From the NCBI GenBank assembly GCA_027886185.1, contig WOAB01000884.1, positions 248,001 through 312,000 on the forward strand: a DNA stretch of 64,000 bases, in the 5' to 3' direction. Origin of the DNA: Rheum nobile (taxonomy: Eukaryota; Streptophyta; Magnoliopsida; Caryophyllales; Polygonaceae). The translations under genes were made by a program, and so were the position numbers. The notes below the pieces were generated by a model. It was not told the DNA's origin. It ran no database searches and saw only the letters and a list, made by a program, of their open reading frames with translations. Of this stretch, positions 48,101-57,828 are shown one piece after another (within the stretch, counting starts at the first letter, position 1; every line of letters starts with the position of its first letter).

Positions 48101-48343
48101 CTCGGGGGCGAACTTCCTGCGTTTTTGCTTGATAGGGGGGTGAGATGGATCCACATTTAATTTATGAGTAATAACGTTTGGAGATATTCCGACCATATCC
48201 TCATGTGACCATGCGAAACAGTCGGCATTGGCCCTGAGAAAGTCAAGAAGTTGTTGTCTGGTCGAATCGTCCAAGTCCGACCCGACCCTTACCGTTTGGT
48301 TTGGCTTTGAAGGGTCTAGTGCGATTTCATATAGTTTTTCCAT
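45108..48343 (-). pseudogene. F pol: reverse transcriptase, RNase H, archaeal-type RNase H, integrase
   Basis: Reverse transcriptase runs from 48343 (CIDFTDLNKACPND, VYIDDML near 47665) to about 47290. A deletion of some tens of bases there removes the RT/RNase H border and shifts the frame. RNase H (LYLAVSESAVNAVL) and the second RNase H (WELHTDGASNARGSG, NNEAEYEAL) reach 46200. The integrase zinc motif (HGGECGNH, CDTCQRH) is at 46150-46020, and the core (MDIVG, CDNGSQF, NGQAESS) at 45947-45600. Stops at 47840, about 47817, 46653, 46194 and 45951 each look like a single C-to-T or G-to-A change from the residue expected in the family. The end (ending in AAHLKLYHF) is the usual Tat integrase C-terminus. 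Confidence 0.93.
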
Positions 48344-48417
48344 TTCTGGTTTGACGTACCGACTAGGCCCTTCGTCGCTCTGTGGTTGCTATGCGGTCTT
48401 GTGTTCGACTGCGCTCT

Positions 48418-50628
48418 TCATGGAAGCGACGTAGCATTCTTTTGCGGTCCTTTGATCTCTTGGACTCCCCATTCAGTGGGGAATTTGATGGCTTGATGAT
48501 ACGTTGAAGGTACTGCCTTCATAGGGTGTATCCATGGCCTGCCAAGAATACAATTATAGGGAGACGGACAGTCTAGGACTAAGAATTTCACCTGTTGGTT
48601 GATTCCTCCATCGTATGTGGTTAGAATGATTTCACCAGTTGTATGCTTAACCTCACCACTGAACCCGACCAGTGGGGTCGACTTCTTGATTAGGTCATTC
48701 TCAGTCAGACCCATTTCTTTAAGAGCGTCAAGGGTCAAGAGGTTTGTCGAACTCCCTGTATCGATTAGTACTCTCCGTATTAAACAATTACCAATAGACA
48801 AAGAGATTACCAGACCATCGTGGTGACTATCCGACCCGTCGGAATCAAATTCATCGAATGTGACCGTCGGAAGGTTAGATGTCCTCCTTGGCTTGAATTC
48901 CGATGCCTCGGGCTTGTCGCCCTTGCTTTCCCTAGCGTGTCGCTTAGCCGCGGAGTATGTGTTTCCACATATATCTGATCCACCTGAAATGGTATTGACA
49001 ACTTTTGTATGGACGGGAGATGGGGGTTTGTTCTGTTTTACCTGATCTCGATGTTCCATGGTAGCCTTTGCCCGCTCCGAGATTACGTCGCGCAGGAGCC
49101 CTTGTGAGAGCAGCCTAGCGACTTCCTTCCGCAGGGCGATGCACTCGTTGGTCGAATGACCGTGGTCGCCGTGGAATTCGCACCATCGACTCATGTCCTT
49201 CTTGACATCCGGTCGGTCGCTCTTTCGGGGCCATCTTACCTCTTTTCCATATTTGTCGAAGCTCTTGACGAGCTCCGACACGGAAACATTGAAATTATAA
49301 GACTGGACCCTAGGAGGCAACGCCGGACCATCTCTCCATTCCTGTGACCTATCTTGGAAAGAGTTTACCTGATTTGGTTCATTTCGATTACGAGAATAGG
49401 GATGAGATCGTCTGTCTCGACGGTTGTCGGAGGGATGTTTACGGTCGGATGGATCGGGTCCGCGTGAGGATTTACGCGACTCACGGTCCTCTTCCAATCT
49501 TACCTCGGCCATGGTCTTGGCATGGACGTCTTCGAAGCTTTTGCATGGGTACTTGGTAATCTCGTCGTAGAGATTGCTGTCTTTGACCAAGCCTTGTCGG
49601 AAGGCTTCGATGGAGGTTGTGACGTCACAGTAGGGAATTTCCACTTTCTCCTTATTGTACCTGTTAAGATAATTCCGAAGGGGTTCGTTATACCTTTGTG
49701 TGACTCGGTAGAGGTCACTTGATTGTCTTTCGAGCCTCCGACTGCTGGCGAATTGACTCTTGAAAGAGTTGACCAGATCCGCAAAGGATGTAATCATTCC
49801 CTGAGGCAGACGCATAAACCATGTTAGTGCGGGACCCGCGAGGGTTGTGCCAAAGCTTTTGCACATGACCGCCTCGCGGCTCTCCCTTGAAACAGATGCA
49901 GCCATTAGTTTTTGTTTATAGAGAGAGATATGGTCATCTGGATCGGTGGTGCCGTCGAACGTCGCCATGTTGGGGAGATGGAACTTCTTGGGGATCTCGA
50001 CCCTTGCGATTTCTTCGACGAACGGGGATTCTTCGAATCCGCCGGACGTTTCCCTCTCGATTGGTTGCGGGACTCCTGGGAGCCGGTTGAAGCGATCGTC
50101 GATCGTCTTCATGTGTCTGTCGAGCGTCTGCTGGAAAAGAGCCAGGACATCTAGCGGATTGGTAACCTGTGGTTCATCGATTCGGGTCCCAGCAGACCCG
50201 ATCGGTGTGGAAAAGGTGACATGGTTAGTCGAAAATGGACTAGCGAAAGGAGTTTGAGACGTACCCTCAGTGTGTCCAGGACGTCGTATGCTCGGAGGCA
50301 TCGGCTCGATGTTGTCCATGTCAAGGCGTGTTCGGGTGCCGCCGTGGACGGGCATGTTCCTAGATCCTGAAGCCACTGACTGTACCTGCGACTTAAGAGA
50401 CTCATTTTCACGAGTTAGTTGCGCGATCTCGGCTTTGGATTGGGTTGACAAAACGGCTAGGGCTTCGGTCTTTTGGCGTTGCTGGGCTAGTTCCTCTTGA
50501 AGGGTGGCCATTTTTTGGGAAAGTTCTTGGAACTGGGTTGGAGTAGGATTTTCGGTTGTGTTTCCTATATCTTGGGTTTCGTCTTCGAGACGAAGTTCTT
50601 CGTTATTGGTAGGTGGGTCAATAGTCAT
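48418..50628 (-). CDS. F gag-protease, intact 736-residue frame
   Basis: The frame starts at ATG 50628, 36 bp from the primer site. Residues 30-90 form a coiled coil (LAQQRQKTEAL). Residues about 210-330 hold the retrotransposon gag core (YKQKLMAASVSRESREAVMC, WFMRLPQGMITSFADLVNSF). An Arg- and Asp-rich stretch follows, with a CEFHGDHGHSTNEC knuckle-like motif near residue 490. The protease motif LIDTGSSTNLL lies near residue 635. No stop interrupts the 2211 bp. Pol begins 74 bp beyond the stop. Because the coding sequence is whole, this is the only long retroelement gene here that could still be translated from end to end. Confidence 0.92.
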   Translation of the reverse strand: MTIDPPTNNEELRLEDETQDIGNTTENPTPTQFQELSQKMATLQEELAQQRQKTEALAVLSTQSKAEIAQLTRENESLKSQVQSVASGSRNMPVHGGTRTRLDMDNIEPMPPSIRRPGHTEGTSQTPFASPFSTNHVTFSTPIGSAGTRIDEPQVTNPLDVLALFQQTLDRHMKTIDDRFNRLPGVPQPIERETSGGFEESPFVEEIARVEIPKKFHLPNMATFDGTTDPDDHISLYKQKLMAASVSRESREAVMCKSFGTTLAGPALTWFMRLPQGMITSFADLVNSFKSQFASSRRLERQSSDLYRVTQRYNEPLRNYLNRYNKEKVEIPYCDVTTSIEAFRQGLVKDSNLYDEITKYPCKSFEDVHAKTMAEVRLEEDRESRKSSRGPDPSDRKHPSDNRRDRRSHPYSRNRNEPNQVNSFQDRSQEWRDGPALPPRVQSYNFNVSVSELVKSFDKYGKEVRWPRKSDRPDVKKDMSRWCEFHGDHGHSTNECIALRKEVARLLSQGLLRDVISERAKATMEHRDQVKQNKPPSPVHTKVVNTISGGSDICGNTYSAAKRHARESKGDKPEASEFKPRRTSNLPTVTFDEFDSDGSDSHHDGLVISLSIGNCLIRRVLIDTGSSTNLLTLDALKEMGLTENDLIKKSTPLVGFSGEVKHTTGEIILTTYDGGINQQVKFLVLDCPSPYNCILGRPWIHPMKAVPSTYHQAIKFPTEWGVQEIKGPQKNATSLP

Positions 50629-50663
50629 GGTTGGAAAGTTTCGGAAGGGTGATCGGCAAGTTG

Positions 50664-50681
50664 CCCCACGGTGGGCGCCAA
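50664..50681 (-). other. Primer-binding site of F
   Basis: In reverse it reads TTGGCGCCCACCGTGGGG, two bases from the LTR at 50684, the same as in D. Confidence 0.92.
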
Positions 50682-50683
50682 AT

Positions 50684-51356
50684 TGTTTTGGGGCGAAAAG
50701 ATCGGACGACCTAAATCGCCTTAGACGGGGTGACTAGTCGATCGGATGATAGAAAACAATCCAAACCAAGCAAATAATAGATAAACAAAGAATAAATGTA
50801 TAATAACGAGATGATTCTATTAGATGTCGTGTTAATCGGATCGAATCGAGGTACAACTTATCGTAATTTAGACCTAGTGGTCGTGTAGGACCCGACCGGT
50901 GACTTTTAGGCGGCGACCGGCGGATAGTAAGCGTAGACAATCGCTAGAGAGCTAGGCGGGGAGCGTAAGTGTTGTTCTGATCCGTTTGTGAGCCAAAATG
51001 CTTGTGTCCTCAGCGTCATCGTGTGCCTTCTCGCCTTATCTTCCTCGTCGTCCAAAAATGGTAAGTCCTTTTCCTTTGTTACCGTTATATTTTTTGCCAT
51101 ATATTTTATCTTCAATGCTGGGAGTAATGGTGAAGATTATGCCATTAAATCTCTGTAATTACGGTGGCTTGAATGTCGTGGCCATTGCGTGATCTGGGCA
51201 TTTAATGCATGGCGAGATTCTCGCGATCCTGTCGGAGGGCATTCGACCAGTGAAGTCTCGTCGCCTCCTCTGGGCTTTTCCTTTGTTCTTCCGATCTGCA
51301 GTGAGCTTGGGCTCGATTCACCCGACTCGTCTTCTCCGGGGATGCCAGGCCCAACA
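50684..51356 (-). repeat. 5' LTR of element F (673 bp)
   Basis: On the plus strand it begins TGTTTTGGGG and ends GCCCAACA. It is complete at both ends and followed by ATATA. Confidence 0.94.
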
Positions 51357-51512
51357 ATATACTTCATGGTTCAACTCAAGAAATAGACTTTGTTTCTTTA
51401 TATTTTATTACACTTTCTCTAGTATCTCTATTCTAACATCAAGTTTCAATTCATATGTCGTTCCTCTTAATAATTCTATATGGATGAACTTGTTCTATGA
51501 CCTACTATTAAT

Positions 51513-51517
51513 CACCA
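51513..51517. repeat. Target-site duplication of the solo LTR (CACCA), left copy; right copy 52372-52376
   Basis: CACCA flanks the LTR on both sides exactly. Confidence 0.88.
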
Positions 51518-52371
51518 CGTAGGATCGTACGTATTAGCAATCAAAGGGAACTGGGAGTCTAGTTCCTTAGCAGCGGAATAAGTAAATAATAACATAATCA
51601 AGATAAGTTCCTTAGAGTGGGAACCTTTGATAACCAACTAGTTATCCATGATAAAACCCACTACCTCTCTTTCAAGAGGATTTCAAAGTCTACTTCTTGT
51701 ATTAATACTTCGATTACAATCAATCAGGATAGAACACACAGATTAAGTCTTAGACACACTAAGGACTCTCTACCTAGTTCAACCAAATCAAGCAAGCAAC
51801 AAGACAATCGACTTACAGTTCTTCTTCAAAGAACTAAGCTCTGTTTTCTTCTTCTTCGTAAGCAATGTGAGTGAATGCATTATTGTGAGAGAGTTTCAAC
51901 TATTCTATTTATATAATTTAATTGATGGAAGAAACGAATCTCCAACAACCGAATTACACAAATAAAATAATCAAAAAGTAATCGAAAAGATAATATTTGT
52001 TACCAAATATAATCTCCCACGATTTTACAATTTTCGTTTCCATAAAAGATATACTTGTAACTCCTAAGATAATATGGAAACATGATAATCTTTAACTTCT
52101 CTCTCTAAGTAAAGAGCTACCCTAATCGGATCGCCGCCGCCCTTCATCTCTTGTTCCAAGCTCTTCCAACGCCAGCGAGCTTCAGTTCCTTATGCCAGTT
52201 CCCAAATCTGGCATCTTGGTTTCTGTCTTGTGCTTCCAATTCCAGAGTTCCCTGTTCATCAACACTTATGAAAATATTAATAGCAAAAGTATTTGTCATT
52301 ATCAAAACTAGGAAAACTGAGGAAGGGAACTAGGTAGGGAACTGGAGTTCCCAAAAGTTCACTTCCTAACA
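51518..52371 (-). repeat. Solo LTR related to the A/C Sirevirus family
   Basis: The 854-bp unit begins CGTAGGATCG (first T changed to C) and ends CTTCCTAACA on the plus strand. It has the same landmarks as the C LTR (AGTTCCTTAG.AGCGGAA, CCTTTGAT, CCACTACCT, TTTCAAAGTCTACTTCTTG) but is shorter and more diverged. No interior is next to it and target duplications match, so LTR-LTR recombination removed the element. Confidence 0.85.
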
Positions 52372-52376
52372 CACCA

Positions 52377-52629
52377 TATATGTTGACTCTATTTTTGATT
52401 CTTTGCAAGTTTTGGTAAGTTCAATTCATCTGAGAAAACGATTTCTTATCCTTGATATACTCATTTTTCTCCCATCTTCCTTCTATTTAGCCGACTTCAC
52501 AGATGACCCCTACTGGAGTAGCATCACTACCTATTCTCTTTCACAATTCCCCTTCCTCTGTTTCCAATGAGTAATGATGATATTTCAATTAATTTTATTT
52601 CTTCTTTGCCTTGTAAATACAGTATATAC
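52377..52629. other. Host DNA between the solo LTR and H
   Basis: AT-rich DNA without a supported gene. Confidence 0.5.
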
Positions 52630-53394
52630 TGTAGGTATTGTCGGTTCTGGAACCCTTCTCTAGAACGTTCCCTCGACAAGCACTGAAGCTGCTGACGAGG
52701 AACTGAACACTGTGAGATAATGAATATGCAAAACGGTTGAACTGCTTCATGCAGATCTGGGGTTCCCCTTCACGGACGTTGATGTAGATGACTCCACATC
52801 CATAGATCAATCATATGCATTAATAACTTGATATAGATTTGAATCGCTTGTGAGCTTTCCGAAATCAATATTTCGCCCCTAGTATAGCCTTAGGAAATCC
52901 ACAAAATTTGAAGTAAGATAAGACAAACCAACCCAATTCCGATCCAGGCTATCAGAAAGGAATTGAACTTTAGAGTGCATGTAATGAATATGTATGAATT
53001 TTGATAGATTCGATCTAATGAGAGATCACATCGTCTCTTATCGTCTCTCGATCATCTCTTCCAACACTATCACCCAAAAAAACCTTTATAAAGGCAGTGG
53101 GAGCCTTCCATAAATGAATTACAGAAGTTTAGAGAAGTTTTCGACAGTTACTGGGCGGTTACCAAGCGGTTACAACCGCTCCTATGACAGTTACCATCTC
53201 AGGTAACTGTCTCTAGCGGTTACCGGTGGTTTACAAGGGAGTTACATAAGTCATGGTGGTTATAAGAGAAGTTACAACTGTAGTTGCATAACAGTTACAA
53301 GCACGTTCTCAAATTAACAACGTGGCTAACGTGCTCAGATCAACCAACCATCTGTATAGTTCCCTGTACTCACTAGTGGAAAAAACACTTTTTG

Positions 53395-53725
53395 AGGCTC
53401 CCTTTTAGAGGCGTACATAGTTCAAAACGCCTCAACAACGACTTAGGCAATCACTTTTTTTGGTTTTTGAGGCGGATAATTAATTTATACGCCTCAAAAA
53501 CATCTTTTGAGGCGGGCAAATATACGCCTCAACAAGTATCCGAAAAAACATTTCCGCTAAAGTATTAGAGGCGGGCCAGGATAAGGCCCGCCTCTAATGC
53601 TAACTAATTGAGGTGGGCCAAGTAGCCCGCCTCAATTAAAGCTTGTTGAGGCGGGCCTCTTAAAGCCCGCCTCAACAAGTATGTCCAATAGAGGCGGTCA
53701 TGTAAGGCCCGCCTCTATTAGACCA
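53395..53725. repeat. Left subterminal repeats of the CACTA element
   Basis: About ten copies of GAGGCGGGC or its reverse complement GCCCGCCTC, in both directions, often as close inverted pairs (for example around 53570-53600 and 53640-53680). In CACTA elements such motifs bind the transposase-associated protein. Confidence 0.88.
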
Positions 53726-54218
53726 AATTAATATACGCCTGCAGTATCTCTTTCTTCTCACCGCCTTCCTCTACCTCCCATCTTCTAGGGTATGTAGCTC
53801 TTACCGCCTCTCTTTTTCTTTTGTCTCTTCCATCCGCTCTCACCGCCATGGAGCCAGGGGTTGACCTTCGACGACTTCTCCGCTCTCCACAATCCTTTTC
53901 TTCTGCCCGGGGTTTTCAAGGTACGTATTCGATGTATGCTCCGAATCTCTTTTTTGTCGCCGCCTTCGTCGAATACGAGAAACGAGGGTTTTGCTTTCAA
54001 CCCTTTCTCTCTTCTGAAACAATTTCATCCCGTAGGTGACCTTTATAAACCAATTATAAGGCATTTTAAGATTCTTCCTTGCTTTGACCAGTTGCAGAAA
54101 ATGTTCTCTTTGATTTATTTTGAGTAGACGAGTGGAAACAACGAGGAGGCAGAAAGGAGTGACGCAAGAGAAAGGTGTGGGAGAGAGATCATTCTTACGT
54201 ACATAATGTGTCGAAGAA

Positions 54219-54760
54219 ATGGAAGAATTGCATTTCGATCCTTCTGCATATAACTCTCTTCATGCCTTCCATGTCAGTTGCCTCTGTTTAGGGTTATATT
54301 GATTTTCTTCAGCCTTTTTAAAATCAATTTCACATTTTGATCTTCTAATTTGGATTATCTCTATTTGGATTGCGAGATTTTTCAGTAGAGTGTGGAAAGA
54401 ACATATATTTCCAGGTAGGAAGTATTGGGGTTTATTGTTTTGGTCTATATCATTTATGCCTACTTGAGTATGAAGTTACTGTAGTTTATAGAAGCAAGTT
54501 GCAAGGTTAGGGACTTTTTAAACAAGTAAAATATATGTTTCAAGCAAAGTGATTTGAAATAGAGGAACTTGCATATAGGAAGGTTTAATCTAGAGTTTTG
54601 ATTTGATTTAATTTAAGGTTACATAAGCTCATAGTGATTGCTTGAGTGTACTGCTTTTTAAGTTTGATGCATGTTTTGCAGTTTTGGCATCATACGTGAT
54701 TCCCTGGAAATGATTCAATCGGAGTTTCCTAATACTGCATATTTTGTTGCTGGAACACAA
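54219..54760 (+). pseudogene. GRWD1: Captured GRWD1-like fragment (glutamate-rich WD-repeat protein), two exons
   Basis: Exon-like segment 1 (54219-54282) encodes MEELHFDPSAYNSLHAFHV and then a sequence matching the start of the conserved WPCLSFD region, with the Trp and Pro changed. Segment 2 begins after TTTTGCAG at 54682 and ends at the donor GTAAGT at 54761; it encodes FGIIRDSLEMIQSEF and AYFVAGTQ, the next conserved block of GRWD1 proteins. These are ribosome-biogenesis and histone-binding WD-repeat proteins. The WD repeats themselves are absent. I recognise the family from memory of conserved motifs, so confirmation by a search is needed. Confidence 0.72.
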
Positions 54761-55639
54761 GTAAGTGTTATTGCCTATGCATAACTACTAATGTGTTACT
54801 GTTTTTGTTCCTTGATCAACTCTTTGCATTCCGGGTCAAAATATTATATGCTGACTTTTGTGAGATAGATATTCGTCATATGAAAGAACAGTTGGAAAAT
54901 TTTCTATAGTTGCACATGCAGTTTTTAATGTATTGTATGTGTTCGATGAAATGCATGAAAGAGTATAGTATACAAAGAAATGACTGACGTTCCTTTGTGC
55001 TTGAATAATGATTTCAGGTTACTGGACTATAAGGCCCTCCACCATTGAGGTATGCGATCGATGACTTTCTGTTTGGCATGTGGATTCATTTGTGTCCAGC
55101 TGCTTTTGATAGTCTAAGTTATCAACACAAGTAAACTCTTGGTTGTTTATTTTGTAGGGTTCTTCGTTAGCCAAAAAGAAGTTCTTTGTTAGGACATTTG
55201 ATCCATATCAGTTTTTCCTCTACCTGTTAGGTTACTTATCAAGATGAGCCTCTGCTTTTGCTTTTCTAAGCTTTCCCAAGACTTCTGTGCTCGCTTGTCT
55301 CTGTTAACCCTCCTTAGTTTCCTTTTCCTTCAAATTATCTTACTTTGTTATTTCCTCTTCTTTCAGATTTATCCTGTGCAATTTTCTGAATTTGTATTCA
55401 TCGTGGTTTGGTTTACGTTTTTTTTTTGCATTATTATCCTAGAGTCTTATTTTTTAGTTGTCAATAATTTCTCAGATTGACAAAGAAATAAAAAAGTTCT
55501 CAGAGCACACACTACTCTTCACTGATTGTTTTTTGGTGTTTTACCAGTTATCTTGTTTTAATGAAACAAGTAGATGAACTCTTTCAATTTGGTTGATCTC
55601 TTCTTTCTAAAGGATACACCTTACTTTTGCATATTTCAG

Positions 55640-56603
55640 GATGATGATACATTGAAGACGGAAAGAAGATCCTTTCCTGCACAATTTTTTTCTCCCATCC
55701 TGCTGAAGGTTGCTATATTTATATTTTCTTATTGCTTTATGTATTGCACATGTGTCGCCTTGTATTTGACTTGCCATTTTCTACTGTGTTTGGATCATAT
55801 TTTATCTGCAGGCATTATCCATTACTTTTTGGTGAATGGGGTGACAAGAGCCAGGTAATCTGCTTAAAACTTCTTTATTTGTGCATGCACTATTTGCAAA
55901 ATTATGCTGTTCAATTCAGTTCATGCATTGATCTTGAAGCACTTTTATTCAACCATATTAGTTTCCCTTTTCTTCTGATTTCTCAAACTTAGATTAAATT
56001 TTGGTTTCAGTTGGCTACCATTGGTCTAGCGGCAGATGAAAACCCATTTGGTGATGTTCTTGGTGGAATTCTGTAAGCATATTTACTTGAGAGCCTTCTT
56101 ATGTTATGTGCTTAATTATCTTGTACCTCTCATTTGAGTTTTTTAATTGTATGATTAGTCAATTGGTAGAAATGTTAAAGGTAGTGCTTATAAGTTATAC
56201 ATCTTTGAAAAGTCTATAATAATGTTTTAAAAGAAAGAAATGGTTGTAGTTATACTGATTTATGAAATTGTAATTCTGATCGCATGCCTGTTTATTTGGA
56301 AAAGATCTTAATTTGATCCTATTTTCTGAATTTTGTTTTATTTAAGAGGGCAAGCTCTCTGTACAACTGTTGTTGTCTTGGGCGAGAAGAGCTTGGCATC
56401 CCAAATATCTGAGAAGATGGTAATCTTTTAGATTCTATGACTTCTGTCTATTACAGACTTACAGTTATTGTGTTTGTGTAATTTTTTCTTGTAATAATTG
56501 TTGTTAATCCTTAATGTCGTTGTTTCTTCTGCAGGTTGCACTTTCCGGTGGGGTTCTCTTCATTATTTTTGGCATCCAGTCCATGCTTTCAACTGTAGGC
56601 TGA
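55640..56603 (+). pseudogene. Captured GDT1-like fragment (UPF0016 cation transporter), five exons
   Basis: Exons with GT-AG borders are 55640-55708 (DDDTLKTERRSFPAQFFSP), 55812-55854, 56011-56072 (LATIGLAADENPFGDVLGG), 56347-56419 (QALCTTVVVLGEKSLASQISE) and 56535-56603 (VALSGGVLFIIFGIQSMLST, then a stop). Together they are the C-terminal half of a plant GDT1-like protein, including the second conserved E-x-G-D-K-S signature. In the second exon one T is missing, so the GEWGDKSQ motif falls out of frame. GDT1 proteins move Mn and Ca ions across Golgi or plastid membranes. The N-terminal half and first signature are absent. Introns are kept, so the copy came from DNA, not mRNA. Confidence 0.88.
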
Positions 56604-57118
56604 TGCTACTGGTACTGCTCCAGCAGGTATGAAGATATGCACACAGTACACTACATGTACGTCACGATTTCAGCACATTGTATCAAAACTGTAGACAAAC
56701 AAATCCTATGAGTGTTGCTATATTGTTCTGTGTATGTGGAATTGCTAAGCAATGATGTTTCCAGGAGCTATTTGGTTCGATATGGGAGAGAGAGCAGTCT
56801 AAAGAAAAGGGGCTCGATCCGGTGTGCAATGGACACTCCATACGGTGATTCGATGAATGATTCTATCGGTAAATTTAGCCCCTCCACTGAATTGATTGAG
56901 GAATATCATTTGCTGTTTATTGTCTTTGATGGATTGAATAGTAGCTACTTTAAAATTTGAATGCACAAGGTTCTTTCAAGGACCCTGTCTTTTCGTTCCA
57001 ACTTGTTTCTTGAAGCCATATACTTGTAATATCCTAAGCAAGTAAACAACTATGTTTTTTCGTCTACTTTTGCTTTAGCTAGTAGCTAGGACCATCAAAC
57101 TTAGGAGAAACTTATGTC

Positions 57119-57290
57119 ATTGGATATAGATGTTGCCTATGATGGCTGTAGATCAAAGGCATGTTTGCTTCAATATCTTGAATTAGTTGAAAGAGCTTAG
57201 ATTGGACCAGTAATTGGATATAGATGTTGCCTACCAATTGGATATAGATGTTGTCTATGATGGTTGTAGATCAAAGGCATTTTTGCTTCA
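57119..57290. repeat. Duplicated 54-bp segment in the CACTA element
   Basis: 57119-57172 recurs at 57237-57290 with few changes, and a partial third copy lies at 57213-57233. All start ATTGGATATAGATGTTG. Confidence 0.9.
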
Positions 57291-57394
57291 TTTAGATATT
57301 GCTTGCTTTTTAGCTGGTGCGTTATTGTATTTTTTTTTCAAAAAAGAGGACTTTTTAGCCCGGACCTTTAAAGATCCGGGTTAATAGGTCCTCT

Positions 57395-57575
57395 TGTTTT
57401 TTAGCAAATAACTAGACTTGTTGAGGCGGGCTTCGGAGGCCCGCCTCAATAAGGTCCTTTTATAGGCGTAAAATGCCCGCCTCAAAAAGTGTCCCTACTT
57501 GTTGCAGCCCCCTTAGTTGAAGCGAACAGTGTTCGCCTCAATAAGTGTCCAAAGGCCCGCCTCTATAAGGGTTTT
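57395..57575. repeat. Right subterminal repeats of the CACTA element
   Basis: The GAGGCGGGC and GCCCGCCTC motifs of the left end occur again, including an inverted pair around 57422-57450. Confidence 0.88.
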
Positions 57576-57828
57576 TTTCACTAGTGACTGTTTCATCAAA
57601 GGGAACAAAGCATCAAAGTTCCCTCCAAGGGTACTTGTTCTTCACATGTAACAAATACTTATTGTTTTCCTCTAGAACTCTAGTTCGCTTACACACGTGA
57701 ATACTCCACACCCTCAAACATGTGTTATAACGAAATGAGTTCCCAGAGTGTTGTATGAATCCCGATCACACTAAATGGCATTGTTCCCTCCAAGAGAACA
57801 ATCTCATGATGACACTAAAATCACCAAC

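Larger units (their letters stand above)
41477..51356 (-). mobile_element. F: Tat-lineage Ty3/gypsy element, nearly complete, minus strand
   Basis: LTRs lie at 41477-42134 and 50684-51356. From right to left come the primer site, gag-protease (intact), RT, RNase H, second RNase H, integrase, tandem repeats and a spliced antisense ORF. The second (archaeal-type) RNase H and the antisense ORF between integrase and the 3' LTR identify the Tat lineage. Comparing the LTRs by eye I count about 13 differences over 658 bp (about 2 %), so F is fairly young. The pol has a deletion and several nonsense changes. Confidence 0.95.
53371..57586. mobile_element. CACTA transposon (non-autonomous, 4216 bp) carrying host gene fragments
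   Basis: The left end CACTAGTGGAAAAAAC and the right end, in reverse CACTAGTGAAAAAAAC, are near-perfect terminal inverted repeats. They are flanked by a 3-bp duplication, ACT (53368-53370 and 57587-57589). Subterminal DNA is full of GAGGCGGGC and its reverse complement. Both are hallmarks of CACTA elements. No transposase is recognised. The interior has exon-intron pieces of at least two unrelated genes. At 53750-54130 there is a further GC-rich, leader-like segment (around ATG 53848) whose source I do not recognise. Confidence 0.93.
52630..57828 (-). repeat. H: 3' LTR, split by a CACTA transposon
   Basis: The start TGTAGGTATTG is shared with 61925 onward. The end (CACCAACA) abuts a purine tract in reverse (57829-57845, GGGGGAGGAT on the minus strand). 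Leaving out the CACTA element and one ACT copy, the LTR is 980 bp (52630-53370 plus 57590-57828). A TATA-like TTTATAAAGG is near 53084-53094. Confidence 0.8.

Noticed and set aside
55018..55225. Further exon candidates between the GRWD1-like and GDT1-like parts
   Set aside because: Acceptor- and donor-like sites exist, but the short translations have stops and match no family I know.
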